64,000 nucleotides of DNA from Streptomyces purpureus (GCF_014648195.1 NZ_BMQQ01000001.1:173535-237534); one strand, 5' to 3'. Positions 17,167-25,620 are shown, counted from the first letter of the stretch. Numbers and translations are program-made. Notes: a model not told the origin generated them from the letters alone.

Positions 17167-18174
17167 ATGGACAAGAAGCCGACCGCGGCAGCCGCCGTCA
17201 CGAGCGCCGATGTGGCGCGACTGGCCGGCGTGTCCCGGGCGACGGTGTCCTTCGTCCTCAACAACACCCAGGCGCACCGGGTCAGCGACACCACCCGCTC
17301 CCGGGTACTGGCGGCGGCCGAGCAGCTGGGCTACGTACCGCACGCCGCCGCCCGGTCGCTCCGGGCCGGGCGCAGTAATCTCGTGCTCATGCCCGCGTCG
17401 GTCTCGGCGGCCGGACGCCTGGTCAGCGAATGGGTCGACGATCTGGAGAGCGAGCTCGAACGCCACGGGTACGTCCTCGTCCTGCACGCCGGGCGGTTCC
17501 CCGACCCGGTGAGCGCCGCCCGGGCCTGGGCGGAACTGCGCCCGGCGGCCGTCGTGGCACTGGAGGGCGACAGCCTGTCCGGGCCGGCCGTGGACGTGCT
17601 GAGCCGGGCAGGGGTGCGCGGGGTGATGGCGTTCGCGTCCCGGGAGGTGACCGGCGCCCACACCGTCGACTTCGACCAGTCGCGTATCGGCGCACTCGCC
17701 GTCGAGCACCTGGTGGCCCAGGGGCGGCGGAGGATCGGCGTGGTCATGCCGCGGGAGCGCGGCCTGGCAACCTTCGCCCGGCCGCGCCTGGCCGGCGCCG
17801 AGGGCGTCGCCGCCCGCAGCACCGCGACCGTCACCCCGGTGGACCTGTCCTACACCCACGAATCCGCCGCCGAACTCGCCGGGCGCTGGCGCGAGCTGGA
17901 CCTGGACGGGGTGTTCGCCTACAACGACGAGTACGCCGCGCTGCTGCTGCACGCCTTGCGCGAGGAAGGCGTGTCCGTCCCGGAGGACGTCGCCGTCGTC
18001 GGCTGTGACGACCTGGTCCTGTCGGCCTTGCAGCAGCCGCCGCTGACGTCCGTACGGCTGGACCTGCCCACGCCCGCGCAGTTCGCCGACGCCCTGCACG
18101 AACTGGTGGACCGTGGCGCATCGCCGCAGGTACGGGGCATGGAGCCCGTCCTGGTGCACCGCCGGTCCTCGTGA
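17167..18174 (+). CDS. LacI-family transcriptional regulator
   Basis: This 335-residue protein has an N-terminal LacI helix-turn-helix (S-A-D-V-A-R-L-A-G-V-S-R-A-T-V-S-F-V-L-N), a hinge helix region (A-A-A-R-S-L-R-A-G-R) and a periplasmic-binding-protein-like ligand domain with C-terminal D-D-L-V-L-S and P-L-T-S-V-R motifs. LacI proteins bind palindromes with a central CG, such as the ACACGTGT sites around the island. It is the only regulator between 9.8 and 20.2 kb, and its own promoter carries one of the best sites. The ligand is probably a small molecule produced or handled by the neighbouring hydrolases; no sugar-utilisation gene is present. Confidence 0.9.
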   Translation: MDKKPTAAAAVTSADVARLAGVSRATVSFVLNNTQAHRVSDTTRSRVLAAAEQLGYVPHAAARSLRAGRSNLVLMPASVSAAGRLVSEWVDDLESELERHGYVLVLHAGRFPDPVSAARAWAELRPAAVVALEGDSLSGPAVDVLSRAGVRGVMAFASREVTGAHTVDFDQSRIGALAVEHLVAQGRRRIGVVMPRERGLATFARPRLAGAEGVAARSTATVTPVDLSYTHESAAELAGRWRELDLDGVFAYNDEYAALLLHALREEGVSVPEDVAVVGCDDLVLSALQQPPLTSVRLDLPTPAQFADALHELVDRGASPQVRGMEPVLVHRRSS

Positions 18175-18178
18175 GCTG

Positions 18179-18919
18179 TCAGCCGTTTCCGAGCCGTCGG
18201 TCCGCCTGAGGCTCCCTGCCGCGTGCGGGCGCTTCCCGGCTCAGCAGCGGAGTGAAGGCCCACCACAGCACGAGGGCCGTTCCGGCTCCGGTCGCGGCGC
18301 CGGCCACGGTGTCGCTCAGCCAGTGCGCGTGCAGCCAGGTGCGGCTCCACATCATCGCCAGTGCGAGGAGCGCGCCGGCCGCCCACCAGCCGCGCCGTCG
18401 GCCCGAGGGCACGAGCAGGGCGACGGCGATCACCACGAGCAGCGCGGTTCCGGCGACGTGTCCCGACGGGAACGAACCGTGGTCCACCCGGACCAGCGGG
18501 TCGGCGGGGCGGGGCCGGTCCACCCCGAGCTTCAGGGCCTGGACCAGGAAGTTCCCCACCAGGTAGGTGGTCAGCAGAGTGAGCAGCGACGGCCAGCGTC
18601 TGCGGACCGTCAGGAAGACCAGCAGCCCCAGTGGGACCACCACTCCCAGCGGCCCGCCGAGCCAGTCGAGCAGGGTGGCGACCACGGCGTACGGGCCGTC
18701 GTGCGGGCCTCCCATCCACCGCAGCCAGATGTCGTCGAGGGGCTGGGGGAGGGGGCGCTCGGGGCGGGCCACCACCGTGGCCGCGAGCACGGCGGTGACC
18801 AGCAGGAAGACGACTCCGAGGACGAGCGGGCCGGAGCATGGGGCGGTGGGGGAGGGGCGGCGACGCCGGGAAGGCGCCGGAGCGGACGCCACCGGGGGGT
18901 GGGTCGGAGTGCCGGTCAT
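18179..18919 (-). CDS. PAP2-family phosphatase, canonical
   Basis: This 246-residue membrane protein has five to six helices and an intact PAP2 site: K-L-G-V-D-R-P-R-P from about 130, P-S-G-H at 151-154 and S-R-T-W-L-H-A-H-W-L-S-D at 192-203. It should dephosphorylate lipid phosphates or related compounds at the outer membrane face. It is clearly paralogous to the histidine-less protein at 14475. ATG 18919 follows AGAGG. It is convergent with lacI, leaving a 4-base gap, and lies downstream of the alpha/beta hydrolase gene on the minus strand, separated by a repeat-filled spacer. Confidence 0.9.
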   Translation of the reverse strand: MTGTPTHPPVASAPAPSRRRRPSPTAPCSGPLVLGVVFLLVTAVLAATVVARPERPLPQPLDDIWLRWMGGPHDGPYAVVATLLDWLGGPLGVVVPLGLLVFLTVRRRWPSLLTLLTTYLVGNFLVQALKLGVDRPRPADPLVRVDHGSFPSGHVAGTALLVVIAVALLVPSGRRRGWWAAGALLALAMMWSRTWLHAHWLSDTVAGAATGAGTALVLWWAFTPLLSREAPARGREPQADRRLGNG

Positions 18920-18933
18920 GGGATACCTCTCGC

Positions 18934-18969
18934 GGGTGCGGGTGCGGGTGCGGGTGCGGGTGCGGGTGC
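18934..18969. repeat. (GGGTGC)6 microsatellite
   Basis: Six perfect copies of the hexamer GGGTGC lie 15 bases upstream of the PAP2 start, just before its ribosome site. Copy-number change here could alter the spacing of promoter elements. Confidence 0.85.
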
Positions 18970-19010
18970 GGGGTTGCGGACCGCGGGCGTATGGAACGCG
19001 GGGCGTGGAT

Positions 19011-19149
19011 CGCGGCGTATGAACCGCACGGGTGTGGACCGCGGGCGCACGAGCCGCGCGGCATGGACCGTGCGGTATGGACCGTGCGGTATGGACCGCG
19101 GCGTATGAACCGCACGGGTGTGGACCGCGGGCGCACGAGCCGCGCGGCA
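19011..19149. repeat. 53-bp exact direct repeat with an 86-bp period
   Basis: Two identical 53-base copies lie at 19011-19063 and 19097-19149, both starting CGCGGCGTATGAACCGCACG. The 33 bases between them hold two copies of a smaller unit, ATGGACCGTGCGGT. Related fragments (GTATGG, GGACCGCG) continue to about 19200. The identity of the long copies suggests a recent duplication. Confidence 0.85.
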
Positions 19150-19249
19150 CGGACCGCGGGGATATGGACCGCGCCGTATGGGCCGCGGGCGGATGAACCG
19201 CGGGGCGCCGTCGTGACGGCGCCCCGCGCAGGGTGTGCGGCAGCGGTGC

Positions 19250-20221
19250 TCAGGCGCCCAGTCGGCGGGCGATGAAGTCGACGCTCTCGGTGACGATCGG
19301 CGTCACGTCGGGGACGCCGATGAAGATGTGGTCGGCGCCTTCCACCGGCCGCAGGGTGACGTCCCCGCCGGCGTCGCGGAGCGCCGCGGCGAGGGCCTCG
19401 CTCTGGCCGTACGGCAGGAGGCGGTCTGCCGTCCCGTGGATCAGGAGGAACGGGGGCGGGGTGGCGGCGCCCGCGTAGGTGAGCGGGCTGGCGACGCGGG
19501 CGAGCTCCGGCAGCTGCTCGGGGGTGCCGCCCAGCAGGGCGTCGAACGGGTTCGGGTACGCGGAGCCGTCGGGCGCGGGCGGCATCGGCAGCGGGTGCGA
19601 GAGCAGGACGCCGATGTCCGTGGCCGGGTACCAGGCGACCACGGCCTGCACGGCGCTGTCCTCGCGCTGGACGCCGACGCCGCCCTCCAGCGCGGAGGTG
19701 GCCCCGGTACCCTCCGGCCGTACGAGTCCGGCGAGGGCGGCCAGATGTCCGCCCGCCGACTCGCCCATGACCGCGATCCGGTCCTTGTCGATGCCGAGCT
19801 CGGCGGCGAAGTGACGGACGTAGCGGATGGCCGCCTTCGTGTCGTGCAGCTGTGCCGGGAACGGCGCCTCGAGGCCGTGCCGGTAGTCGATGGCGATCAG
19901 GGCGAGGCCGGCGCCCAGGACGGCGCCGTGGAGCAGCTCGACCGGCACGGTCGGCGGCGGGTAGCGCCGGTCGCCCTCCAGCCAGCCGCCTCCGTGGATC
20001 CACACGACGGCGGGGACCGGCTGCCCGGACGCCGGCACGTGCACGTCGAGCAGGCACGGCCGGTACCCCAGCGTGGCCGCGTAGGTCAGTCCGTCGAAGT
20101 GGCGCACGCCGTCCTGGCCGACCAGCGGCGGAGCGGGGGCGCGGTAGGGCGGCGGCGGCCATCCGGAGTCGATTCCGGCGGGCGGTTGTACGGCCGGGGC
20201 CATGGGAGGTGACTGCGTCAT
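19250..20221 (-). CDS. alpha/beta hydrolase (HSL-type esterase)
   Basis: This 323-residue cytoplasmic protein has the hormone-sensitive-lipase-like motifs HGGGW, nucleophile G-E-S-A-G-G, acid H-G-T-A-D-R-L-L-P and His in G-A-D-H-I-F. Such enzymes cleave short-chain esters or lactones. ATG 20221 is chosen because GAGG lies 5 bases upstream; an in-frame ATG at 20260 lacks one. A perfect 16-bp palindrome of the LacI-type set lies about 85 bases upstream, so this gene and perhaps the PAP2 gene after it should be part of the same regulon. Confidence 0.9.
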   Translation of the reverse strand: MTQSPPMAPAVQPPAGIDSGWPPPPYRAPAPPLVGQDGVRHFDGLTYAATLGYRPCLLDVHVPASGQPVPAVVWIHGGGWLEGDRRYPPPTVPVELLHGAVLGAGLALIAIDYRHGLEAPFPAQLHDTKAAIRYVRHFAAELGIDKDRIAVMGESAGGHLAALAGLVRPEGTGATSALEGGVGVQREDSAVQAVVAWYPATDIGVLLSHPLPMPPAPDGSAYPNPFDALLGGTPEQLPELARVASPLTYAGAATPPPFLLIHGTADRLLPYGQSEALAAALRDAGGDVTLRPVEGADHIFIGVPDVTPIVTESVDFIARRLGA

Positions 20222-20306
20222 GTCCGCCTCTTTCTGCGGGTCTGTGGCGAAATTTCCCATCGAATGTCCGAAATGCCTTGTGATCTAGATGGGGTCCGCC
20301 GTACGT

Positions 20307-20322
20307 TGTTACACGTGTAACA
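20307..20322. promoter_or_regulatory. best LacI-family operator in the window
   Basis: TGTTACACGTGTAACA is a perfect 16-bp palindrome upstream of the minus-strand alpha/beta hydrolase gene. It defines the consensus for the weaker sites at 14036, 14146 and 16984. A lone half-site GTTACACG lies at 20387-20394, closer to the plus-strand ATPase gene. Confidence 0.75.
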
Positions 20323-20437
20323 CAATATGTGCGGCGCAGTAAACGCCTCGGTGCCGAGCAAGTCGGACGGTGTGTGATCCCGGGAGGTTACACGAGGCAA
20401 CGCGGCGGTGCGTCGCCCTTCTCGTCAGGGAGTCCCC

Positions 20438-20887
20438 ATGTCCGGTTCCGTGTCGTCCGTGATCGCCCCTCCCGCTCGCCCTCCGGGGCGCCGTATCGCC
20501 TGCTGGTCCGCGAGGGGGGTGGCGTTCGAGGTCCCCAGGGTGCGGGCGCGTCTGCGCCGCACGCTCGAAGGCTGGGGCGTCGTCTGTCCGTGCGTCGAGC
20601 TGCTGCTGCTGGCCGGCACGGAGCTCCTGTCCAACGCCGTCCGGCACGCAGGCGGCGCCGGAGGCCGGCTGCGGGTCACGGTCACCCTCGGCGGCGGTCG
20701 GCTGCAGCTCGACGTCGCCGACGGCGACCCTCGCCTGCCGCGCTTCTCCCCGGGCGCCGATGTGGATGCGGAGAGCGGTCGTGGGCTCGCGATCGTGAGC
20801 TTCCTGGTCAACGAGGCCGGCGGTGAACTGGCGGCGTTCCGCGCGGCCGCCGGCAAGGTCGTGAGGATCCGCATCCCGGTCACCTGA
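20438..20887 (+). CDS. ATP-binding protein, RsbW-like anti-sigma kinase fold
   Basis: This 149-residue single-domain HATPase_c protein has an N box E-L-L-S-N-A-V-R-H-A, a G1 box D-V-A-D-G-D-P and a G2 box G-R-G-L-A-I-V. Stand-alone domains of this type are abundant in Streptomyces and act as anti-sigma factor kinases or phosphorylate STAS proteins. ATG 20438 follows CAGGGAG. No partner sigma factor or STAS gene is adjacent. It lies between the LacI island and the aromatic cluster, and its promoter region holds a LacI-type half-site, so its membership is unclear. Confidence 0.85.
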   Translation: MSGSVSSVIAPPARPPGRRIACWSARGVAFEVPRVRARLRRTLEGWGVVCPCVELLLLAGTELLSNAVRHAGGAGGRLRVTVTLGGGRLQLDVADGDPRLPRFSPGADVDAESGRGLAIVSFLVNEAGGELAAFRAAAGKVVRIRIPVT

Positions 20888-20919
20888 CGGGTCGTCATAA
20901 AAATCAATGTCGTGAAAAC

Positions 20920-20948
20920 TTGACGCTCGTCAATTTAGCGAAATACTT
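20920..20948 (+). promoter_or_regulatory. promoter with an embedded palindrome upstream of the aryl-CoA ligase
   Basis: TTGACG (20920-20925) fits a -35 box and AATACT or ATACTT near 20942-20948 a -10 box with 16-17 bases between. The -35 box is the left arm of a perfect 14-bp palindrome TTGACGCTCGTCAA (20920-20933), a likely repressor site. A regulator at 29701 of the PaaX type is a candidate. Confidence 0.55.
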
Positions 20949-20991
20949 GCCGCACTCCCTCCGCTGCCCCCGAAACCGAGGTGTGCGCCCC

Positions 20992-22620
20992 ATGGAGCTC
21001 TCCCCGTCCGCCCATGTGGATCCCTTCTGCCGCGACCGGCTTCCCCCCTCCTCGCTCTGGCCCCAACTCCACTTCGACCTGCCGGAGTTGATGTATCCGG
21101 ATCGCCTCAACTGCGCCGCCAGGCTGCTGGACGACGCCGTCGTGCGGTGGGGTCCCGACCGGCCCTGTCTCCTCACCCCGAGCGACCGCTGGACGTACGG
21201 CGACCTGCTGCGCCGCGCCAACCAGGTGGCCCGGGTCCTGACCGAGGACCTCGAGCTCGTCCCCGGGAACCGCGTCCTGCTGCGCGGTCCCAACAACCCC
21301 TGGCTCGTCGCCGCCTGGTTCGGCGTGCTGAAGGCGGGCGGTGTCGCGGTCACCACCATGCCGATGCTGCGGGCCGCGGAACTCGCGCAACTCCACGGGA
21401 TCAGCCGGCCGCTGATCGCCCTGTGCGACCACGGGTGCGCCGACGAGCTCGAAGCCGCCGACACGCCCGGGCTGACCGTGCTCACCTACGGCGGTGACGG
21501 CGAGGCGGACCTGATACGCCGGTGCACGGCCAAGGACGGCACGTTCGACAACGTCCCGACCGCAGCCGACGACGTGGCCCTCATCGCCTTCACCTCCGGC
21601 ACGACCGGCAAGCCCAAGGCGACGATGCACTTCCACCGGGACGTGCTCGCCAACGCCGACACGTTCTCCCGGCACATCCTCAAGCCCCGCCCCGACGACG
21701 TCTTCACCGGCACGCCGCCGCTGGCCTTCACTTTCGGACTCGGCGGCCTGGTCGTCTTCCCGCTCCACGCCGGGGCGGCGACGCTCCTCGTCGAGCAGGC
21801 CTCGCCACGGCAACTGGCCGACCTCGTCGCCGAGCACGGCGTCACGGTCCTGTTCACCGCCCCCACCGCATACCGGGCGATCATGGCCGCCGGCGCCGCG
21901 GACCGCCTGACCGGCCTGCGCAGATGCGTCTCCGCCGGTGAGGCCCTGCCCGCCCAGGTGTGGGAGGACTTCCACGCGGCGACCGGGCTGCGCATCATCG
22001 ACGGCATCGGCGCCACCGAGATGCTGCACGTGTTCATCTCCGCCGCCGACGACGACATCCGGCCCGGGGCGACGGGGAAGCCCGTCCCCGGCTACCGCGC
22101 CACGATCGTCGACGACGCCGGTGCGCCGGTCGCCGACGGGGAGCCCGGACTGCTCGCCGTCACCGGCCCGACGGGCTGCCGCTACCTCGACGACCCGCGC
22201 CAGACGACATACGTCAGGAACGGCTGGAACATCACCGGCGACACCTACCGCCGGGACGCGGACGGCTACTTCTGGTACGTGGCGCGCAGCGACGACATGA
22301 TCGTCTCCTCCGGCTACAACATCGCCGGTCCGGAGGTCGAGAAGGCGCTTCTCGACCACCCCCACGTGGCGGACTGCGGCGTCGTCGGTGTCCCCGACGA
22401 GCGGCGCGGCATGGTCGTCAAGGCGTACGTGGTCCTGGTCGACGGCGTCGTCGCCGGCGAAGGCACCGTCAAGGAGCTCCAGGATCACGTCAAGCGGACC
22501 ATCGCGCCCTACAAGTACCCGCGCGCGGTCGAGTTCGTGACCGACCTGCCGCGCACCAGCAACGGAAAGCTGCGGCGCAACGTACTGCGCCGGCGTGCCG
22601 CGCACGTACCCGGCAGCTGA
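20992..22620 (+). CDS. aryl-CoA ligase (benzoate/2-aminobenzoate/salicylate type)
   Basis: This 542-residue acyl-AMP-forming enzyme has the P-loop F-T-S-G-T-T-G-K-P-K-A-T-M near residue 205, the D-G-Y-F-W-Y-V-A-R-S-D-D-M hinge and a C-terminal P-R-T-S-N-G-K-L-R-R-N with the adenylation lysine. It resembles benzoate-CoA and 2-aminobenzoate-CoA ligases. In context it should activate an ortho-substituted benzoate (salicylate or anthranilate) with ATP and CoA for the CoA-dependent hydroxylase two genes downstream. ATG 20992 fits the family N-terminus. It is the first gene of the aromatic cluster and follows a promoter with a palindromic operator. Confidence 0.88.
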   Translation: MELSPSAHVDPFCRDRLPPSSLWPQLHFDLPELMYPDRLNCAARLLDDAVVRWGPDRPCLLTPSDRWTYGDLLRRANQVARVLTEDLELVPGNRVLLRGPNNPWLVAAWFGVLKAGGVAVTTMPMLRAAELAQLHGISRPLIALCDHGCADELEAADTPGLTVLTYGGDGEADLIRRCTAKDGTFDNVPTAADDVALIAFTSGTTGKPKATMHFHRDVLANADTFSRHILKPRPDDVFTGTPPLAFTFGLGGLVVFPLHAGAATLLVEQASPRQLADLVAEHGVTVLFTAPTAYRAIMAAGAADRLTGLRRCVSAGEALPAQVWEDFHAATGLRIIDGIGATEMLHVFISAADDDIRPGATGKPVPGYRATIVDDAGAPVADGEPGLLAVTGPTGCRYLDDPRQTTYVRNGWNITGDTYRRDADGYFWYVARSDDMIVSSGYNIAGPEVEKALLDHPHVADCGVVGVPDERRGMVVKAYVVLVDGVVAGEGTVKELQDHVKRTIAPYKYPRAVEFVTDLPRTSNGKLRRNVLRRRAAHVPGS

Positions 22621-22633
22621 GAGAAGGCTCCTC

Positions 22634-23128
22634 ATGGACACTCCCCACACCCACCACGCGGCCCCGCCGATCGGCAGCTGTGCCGAGGGGGCCGCCGAAG
22701 CCGGACCGGCGAACCCGGCCGGCATCGTCATCGAGCGCCGCGTCGAATGGCCCGACACCGATGCCGCCGGCCACTACCACCACTCCACCGTCGTGCGCTG
22801 GGTGGAGGCGGCCGAGGCCGCCCTGCTGCGCCGCCTGGGCCTCGCCCATCTCTTCGGCAGCACGCCACGCGTGCACTTCGAGGCCGACTACCGGGCACGA
22901 CTGTGGTTCGGCGACCTCGTACGCGTCGAACTGCGCGTCACCAAGGTCGGCGCCACCTCACTGCACTACGCCTTCACCGTCCGCACCCAGGGCGACGAGA
23001 CGGCGGCCACCGGCCGGATGTCGATCGCGCACTCCTCCTCACGCGCCTCGGGCTCCACGCCATGGCCGGACGACGTGCGAGAACTCTTCACCAAGGCGGG
23101 CCGACAGGCCCCCGAAACCTTCGGCTGA
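22634..23128 (+). CDS. hot-dog acyl-CoA thioesterase
   Basis: This 164-residue protein of the 4-hydroxybenzoyl-CoA thioesterase-like family has the motif W-P-D-T-D-A-A-G-H-Y-H-H near residue 38, with the family's catalytic Asp, and the hot-dog strand V-H-F-E-A-D-Y-R-A-R-L-W-F-G-D. It starts 14 bases after the ligase gene, with AGAAGG upstream of ATG 22634. The likely job is release of free gentisate from gentisyl-CoA after hydroxylation, supplying the gentisate dioxygenase encoded downstream. This is inferred from order and family only. Confidence 0.85.
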   Translation: MDTPHTHHAAPPIGSCAEGAAEAGPANPAGIVIERRVEWPDTDAAGHYHHSTVVRWVEAAEAALLRRLGLAHLFGSTPRVHFEADYRARLWFGDLVRVELRVTKVGATSLHYAFTVRTQGDETAATGRMSIAHSSSRASGSTPWPDDVRELFTKAGRQAPETFG

Positions 23129-23169
23129 GACGCCGTTCAGGCAGGTCAAGCTCGATGTGTATAACTTTC

Positions 23170-23197
23170 TTGACGATCGCAGGAACTGCACTATATG
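23170..23197 (+). promoter_or_regulatory. second promoter inside the aromatic cluster
   Basis: TTGACG (23170-23175) and TATATG (23192-23197) are separated by 16 bases, in an unusually AT-rich patch. The segment TTGACGATCG matches 9 of 10 bases of TTGACGCTCG in the first promoter, but lacks the right palindrome arm. Transcription of the hydroxylase and later genes could start here. Confidence 0.5.
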
Positions 23198-23225
23198 TGG
23201 TGCCTCGAACCACCAGGAGGACGCC

Positions 23226-25607
23226 GTGCGCGTAGCAGTCATCGGCGGAGGGCCCGGCGGGCTGTACTTCGCGGCCCTGACCAAGCAGCTCTCTCCGCAC
23301 TGGGAGATCACCGTCTGGGAACGGAACGCGGCCGACGACACCTTCGGCTTCGGAGTGGTCTTCTCCGACGAGACGCTCGACGGCATCGCCCAGGCCGACC
23401 CGGAGGTCTACGCGGCCATGTCCGCGGAGTTCGCCCGCTGGAGCGACATCGACGTCCGTCACCAGGGGCAGGTGCTCACCTCGGGCGGCCACGGCTTCGC
23501 CGCTCTCGGCCGCAAGCGCCTGCTGCGGATCCTCCAGGAGCGGTGTGCGGCACTGGGAGTGGACGTGCGATACCGCACGCCCGCCCCGTCCGCGGCCGAA
23601 CTCGCCGCGGACCACGACCTCGTGGTGGCGAGCGACGGAGTACGGTCGCAGACCCGCGGGGCGTACGCCGACGCCTTCGGGCCGGACCTGGACGAACGGC
23701 ACTGCCGCTACATGTGGCTCGCCACCGACAAGGTCTTCGAGGCCTTCACCTTCATCGTCGCCGAACGGGACTTCGGCACCATGCAGGTCCACGCGTACCC
23801 GTTCGACGACACGCGCAGCACCTTCATCGTCGAGATCGACGAGGACTCCTGGCGGCGGGCCGGATTCGACGCCTTCGCGGCGCGCGACCTCCCGCCCGGG
23901 GCGGACGACGAGGACAGCATCCGGCTGTGCGAGGAGATCCTCGCCGAACACCTCGACGGCCACCGGCTGATACCCAACGGCTCCCGGTGGATCCGCTTCA
24001 CCACCGTGCGGAACACGAACTGGCACCACGAGAACATCGTTCTGCTCGGGGACGCCGCCCATACGGCGCACTTCTCCATCGGCTCGGGCACCAAGCTCGC
24101 CATGGAGGACGCCCTCGCCCTGGCCGCCTGCCTCCACGAACACCCCGACGTGCCCCGCGCCCTCGCCGCGTACGAGGCCGAGCGCAAGCCGGTCGTCGAG
24201 TCCACGCAGCGGGCCGCCCAGGCCAGCCTCGAATGGTTCGAGAACGTCGGCCGCTACACCGGGCAGGAACCGCTCCAGTTCGCGTTCAACCTGCTCACGC
24301 GCAGCCGGCGGGTCACCTACGACAACCTGCGCGTCCGCGACGAGGCGTTCATCGGCGCGGTGGACACCTGGCACGCGCAGCACCAGGACCGTACGGCGAC
24401 CGGCGGCCGGGCCGACGCGGCGCCCCCGATGTTCCGGCCGTTCCGGCTCGGCGGGCTCCGCCTGCGCAACCGTGTCGTCGTACCGCCCACCGCGCTCCAC
24501 TCCGCGCGGGACGGTGTGCCCGGGGACGCCGAGCTCGTCCACCTCAGCACGCAGGCCGTGGGCGGGTCGGGGCTCGTCATCGCCGGTATGACGGCCGTCA
24601 GCGCCGACGGGCGCGCCACGCCCGGCTGCCCGGGCCTGTACACCGACGAGCAGGAAGCGGCCTGGCGCCGGATCACCGACTTCGTCCGCGGGCAGTCCGA
24701 CACCCGCCTCGGCATCCAGCTCACCCACGCCGGACGGCGCGCCGCGACCGGCACACCGCGGGCCGAAGGCCGGTGCCACCCCCTCGGCGAGGACGGGTGG
24801 CCGCTCGTCGCCGCGTCCGCCCTGCCCTGGGACGCGGCGAGCGCGACACCCCGCGAGGCAACACGCGAGGACATGGACGGCATCGCCCGGGACTTCGTCG
24901 CCGCGGCCCGCCGCGCCGACCGGGCCAGCTTCGACGTACTGGAACTCCAATACGGCCACGGGCACTTGATGTCGGGTTTCCTGTCACCGCTGACCAACAC
25001 CCGGACCGACGACCACGGTGGCGGCCTCGCGAACCGGATGCGCTTCCCCCTGGAAGTACTGCGTGAGGTCCGCGCGGTATGGCCCGCCTCCAAAGCCCTG
25101 ATCGTCCGGATCTCGGCCACCGACTGGGCCGACGGCGGCATCGGCGAAGCCGACGTGGTCGAGCTGTGCCGGGCTCTGGCCGACGCGGGCGCGGACGCCG
25201 TCGACGTATCCACCGGAGAGGTCGTCGCACACGAGCGGCCGCGCTTCGGCCGCAGCTACCAGACGCCGTACGCCGATCTGATCCGCAACACCGTCGGCGT
25301 CCCCGTCATCACCGTGGGCGCCATCTCCACCTACGACGACGTCAACTCCCTCATCCTGGCCGGCCGGGCAGACCTGTGCGCCGTCGGCCGCGCCCAGCTC
25401 CACGACCCGCTGTGGACGCTCCACGCCGCTGCCGCCCAGGGGTACAGCGGCCCGGCCGCGCCCTGGCCGGCGTACTGGAAGGCGGGCAGCGGCAGACCGC
25501 CGGGCGCCCGCACCGACCGCATACCACCCCGCCTCCAGCTGCTCCGGGACGAACCCGCGCCCGTACACCAGCGGTGGCTTCCCGAGCACGTCACGGCAGC
25601 GGGCTGA
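23226..25607 (+). CDS. bifunctional salicylyl-CoA 5-hydroxylase / old-yellow-enzyme oxidoreductase
   Basis: This 793-residue fusion has an N-terminal class-A FAD monooxygenase (residues 1 to about 390) with G-G-G-P-G-G-L-Y for FAD and G-D-A-A-H-T-A-H-F-S-I-G-S-G. The C-terminal part (about 400-790) is an old-yellow-enzyme TIM barrel with I-Q-L-T-H-A-G-R-R, S-P-L-T-N-T-R-T-D-D-H-G-G-G and V-G-R-A-Q-L. The same architecture occurs in 2-aminobenzoyl-CoA monooxygenase/reductase and in proteins annotated as salicylyl-CoA 5-hydroxylases. GTG 23226 follows AGGAGG at 5 bases. It should convert the aryl-CoA to its 5-hydroxy (gentisyl) form. Substrate choice between salicylyl- and aminobenzoyl-CoA cannot be read from sequence; the gentisate genes favour salicylyl-CoA. 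Confidence 0.9.
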   Translation: MRVAVIGGGPGGLYFAALTKQLSPHWEITVWERNAADDTFGFGVVFSDETLDGIAQADPEVYAAMSAEFARWSDIDVRHQGQVLTSGGHGFAALGRKRLLRILQERCAALGVDVRYRTPAPSAAELAADHDLVVASDGVRSQTRGAYADAFGPDLDERHCRYMWLATDKVFEAFTFIVAERDFGTMQVHAYPFDDTRSTFIVEIDEDSWRRAGFDAFAARDLPPGADDEDSIRLCEEILAEHLDGHRLIPNGSRWIRFTTVRNTNWHHENIVLLGDAAHTAHFSIGSGTKLAMEDALALAACLHEHPDVPRALAAYEAERKPVVESTQRAAQASLEWFENVGRYTGQEPLQFAFNLLTRSRRVTYDNLRVRDEAFIGAVDTWHAQHQDRTATGGRADAAPPMFRPFRLGGLRLRNRVVVPPTALHSARDGVPGDAELVHLSTQAVGGSGLVIAGMTAVSADGRATPGCPGLYTDEQEAAWRRITDFVRGQSDTRLGIQLTHAGRRAATGTPRAEGRCHPLGEDGWPLVAASALPWDAASATPREATREDMDGIARDFVAAARRADRASFDVLELQYGHGHLMSGFLSPLTNTRTDDHGGGLANRMRFPLEVLREVRAVWPASKALIVRISATDWADGGIGEADVVELCRALADAGADAVDVSTGEVVAHERPRFGRSYQTPYADLIRNTVGVPVITVGAISTYDDVNSLILAGRADLCAVGRAQLHDPLWTLHAAAAQGYSGPAAPWPAYWKAGSGRPPGARTDRIPPRLQLLRDEPAPVHQRWLPEHVTAAG

Positions 25608-25620
25608 GAGGGAGGAACGA

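Larger units (their letters stand above)
18920..19249. other. repeat-filled intergenic spacer
   Basis: This 330-base spacer between the canonical PAP2 and the alpha/beta hydrolase genes consists almost entirely of tandem and direct repeats. No gene is called; frames here give Arg/Gly/Pro/His-rich repeats only. Confidence 0.7.
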
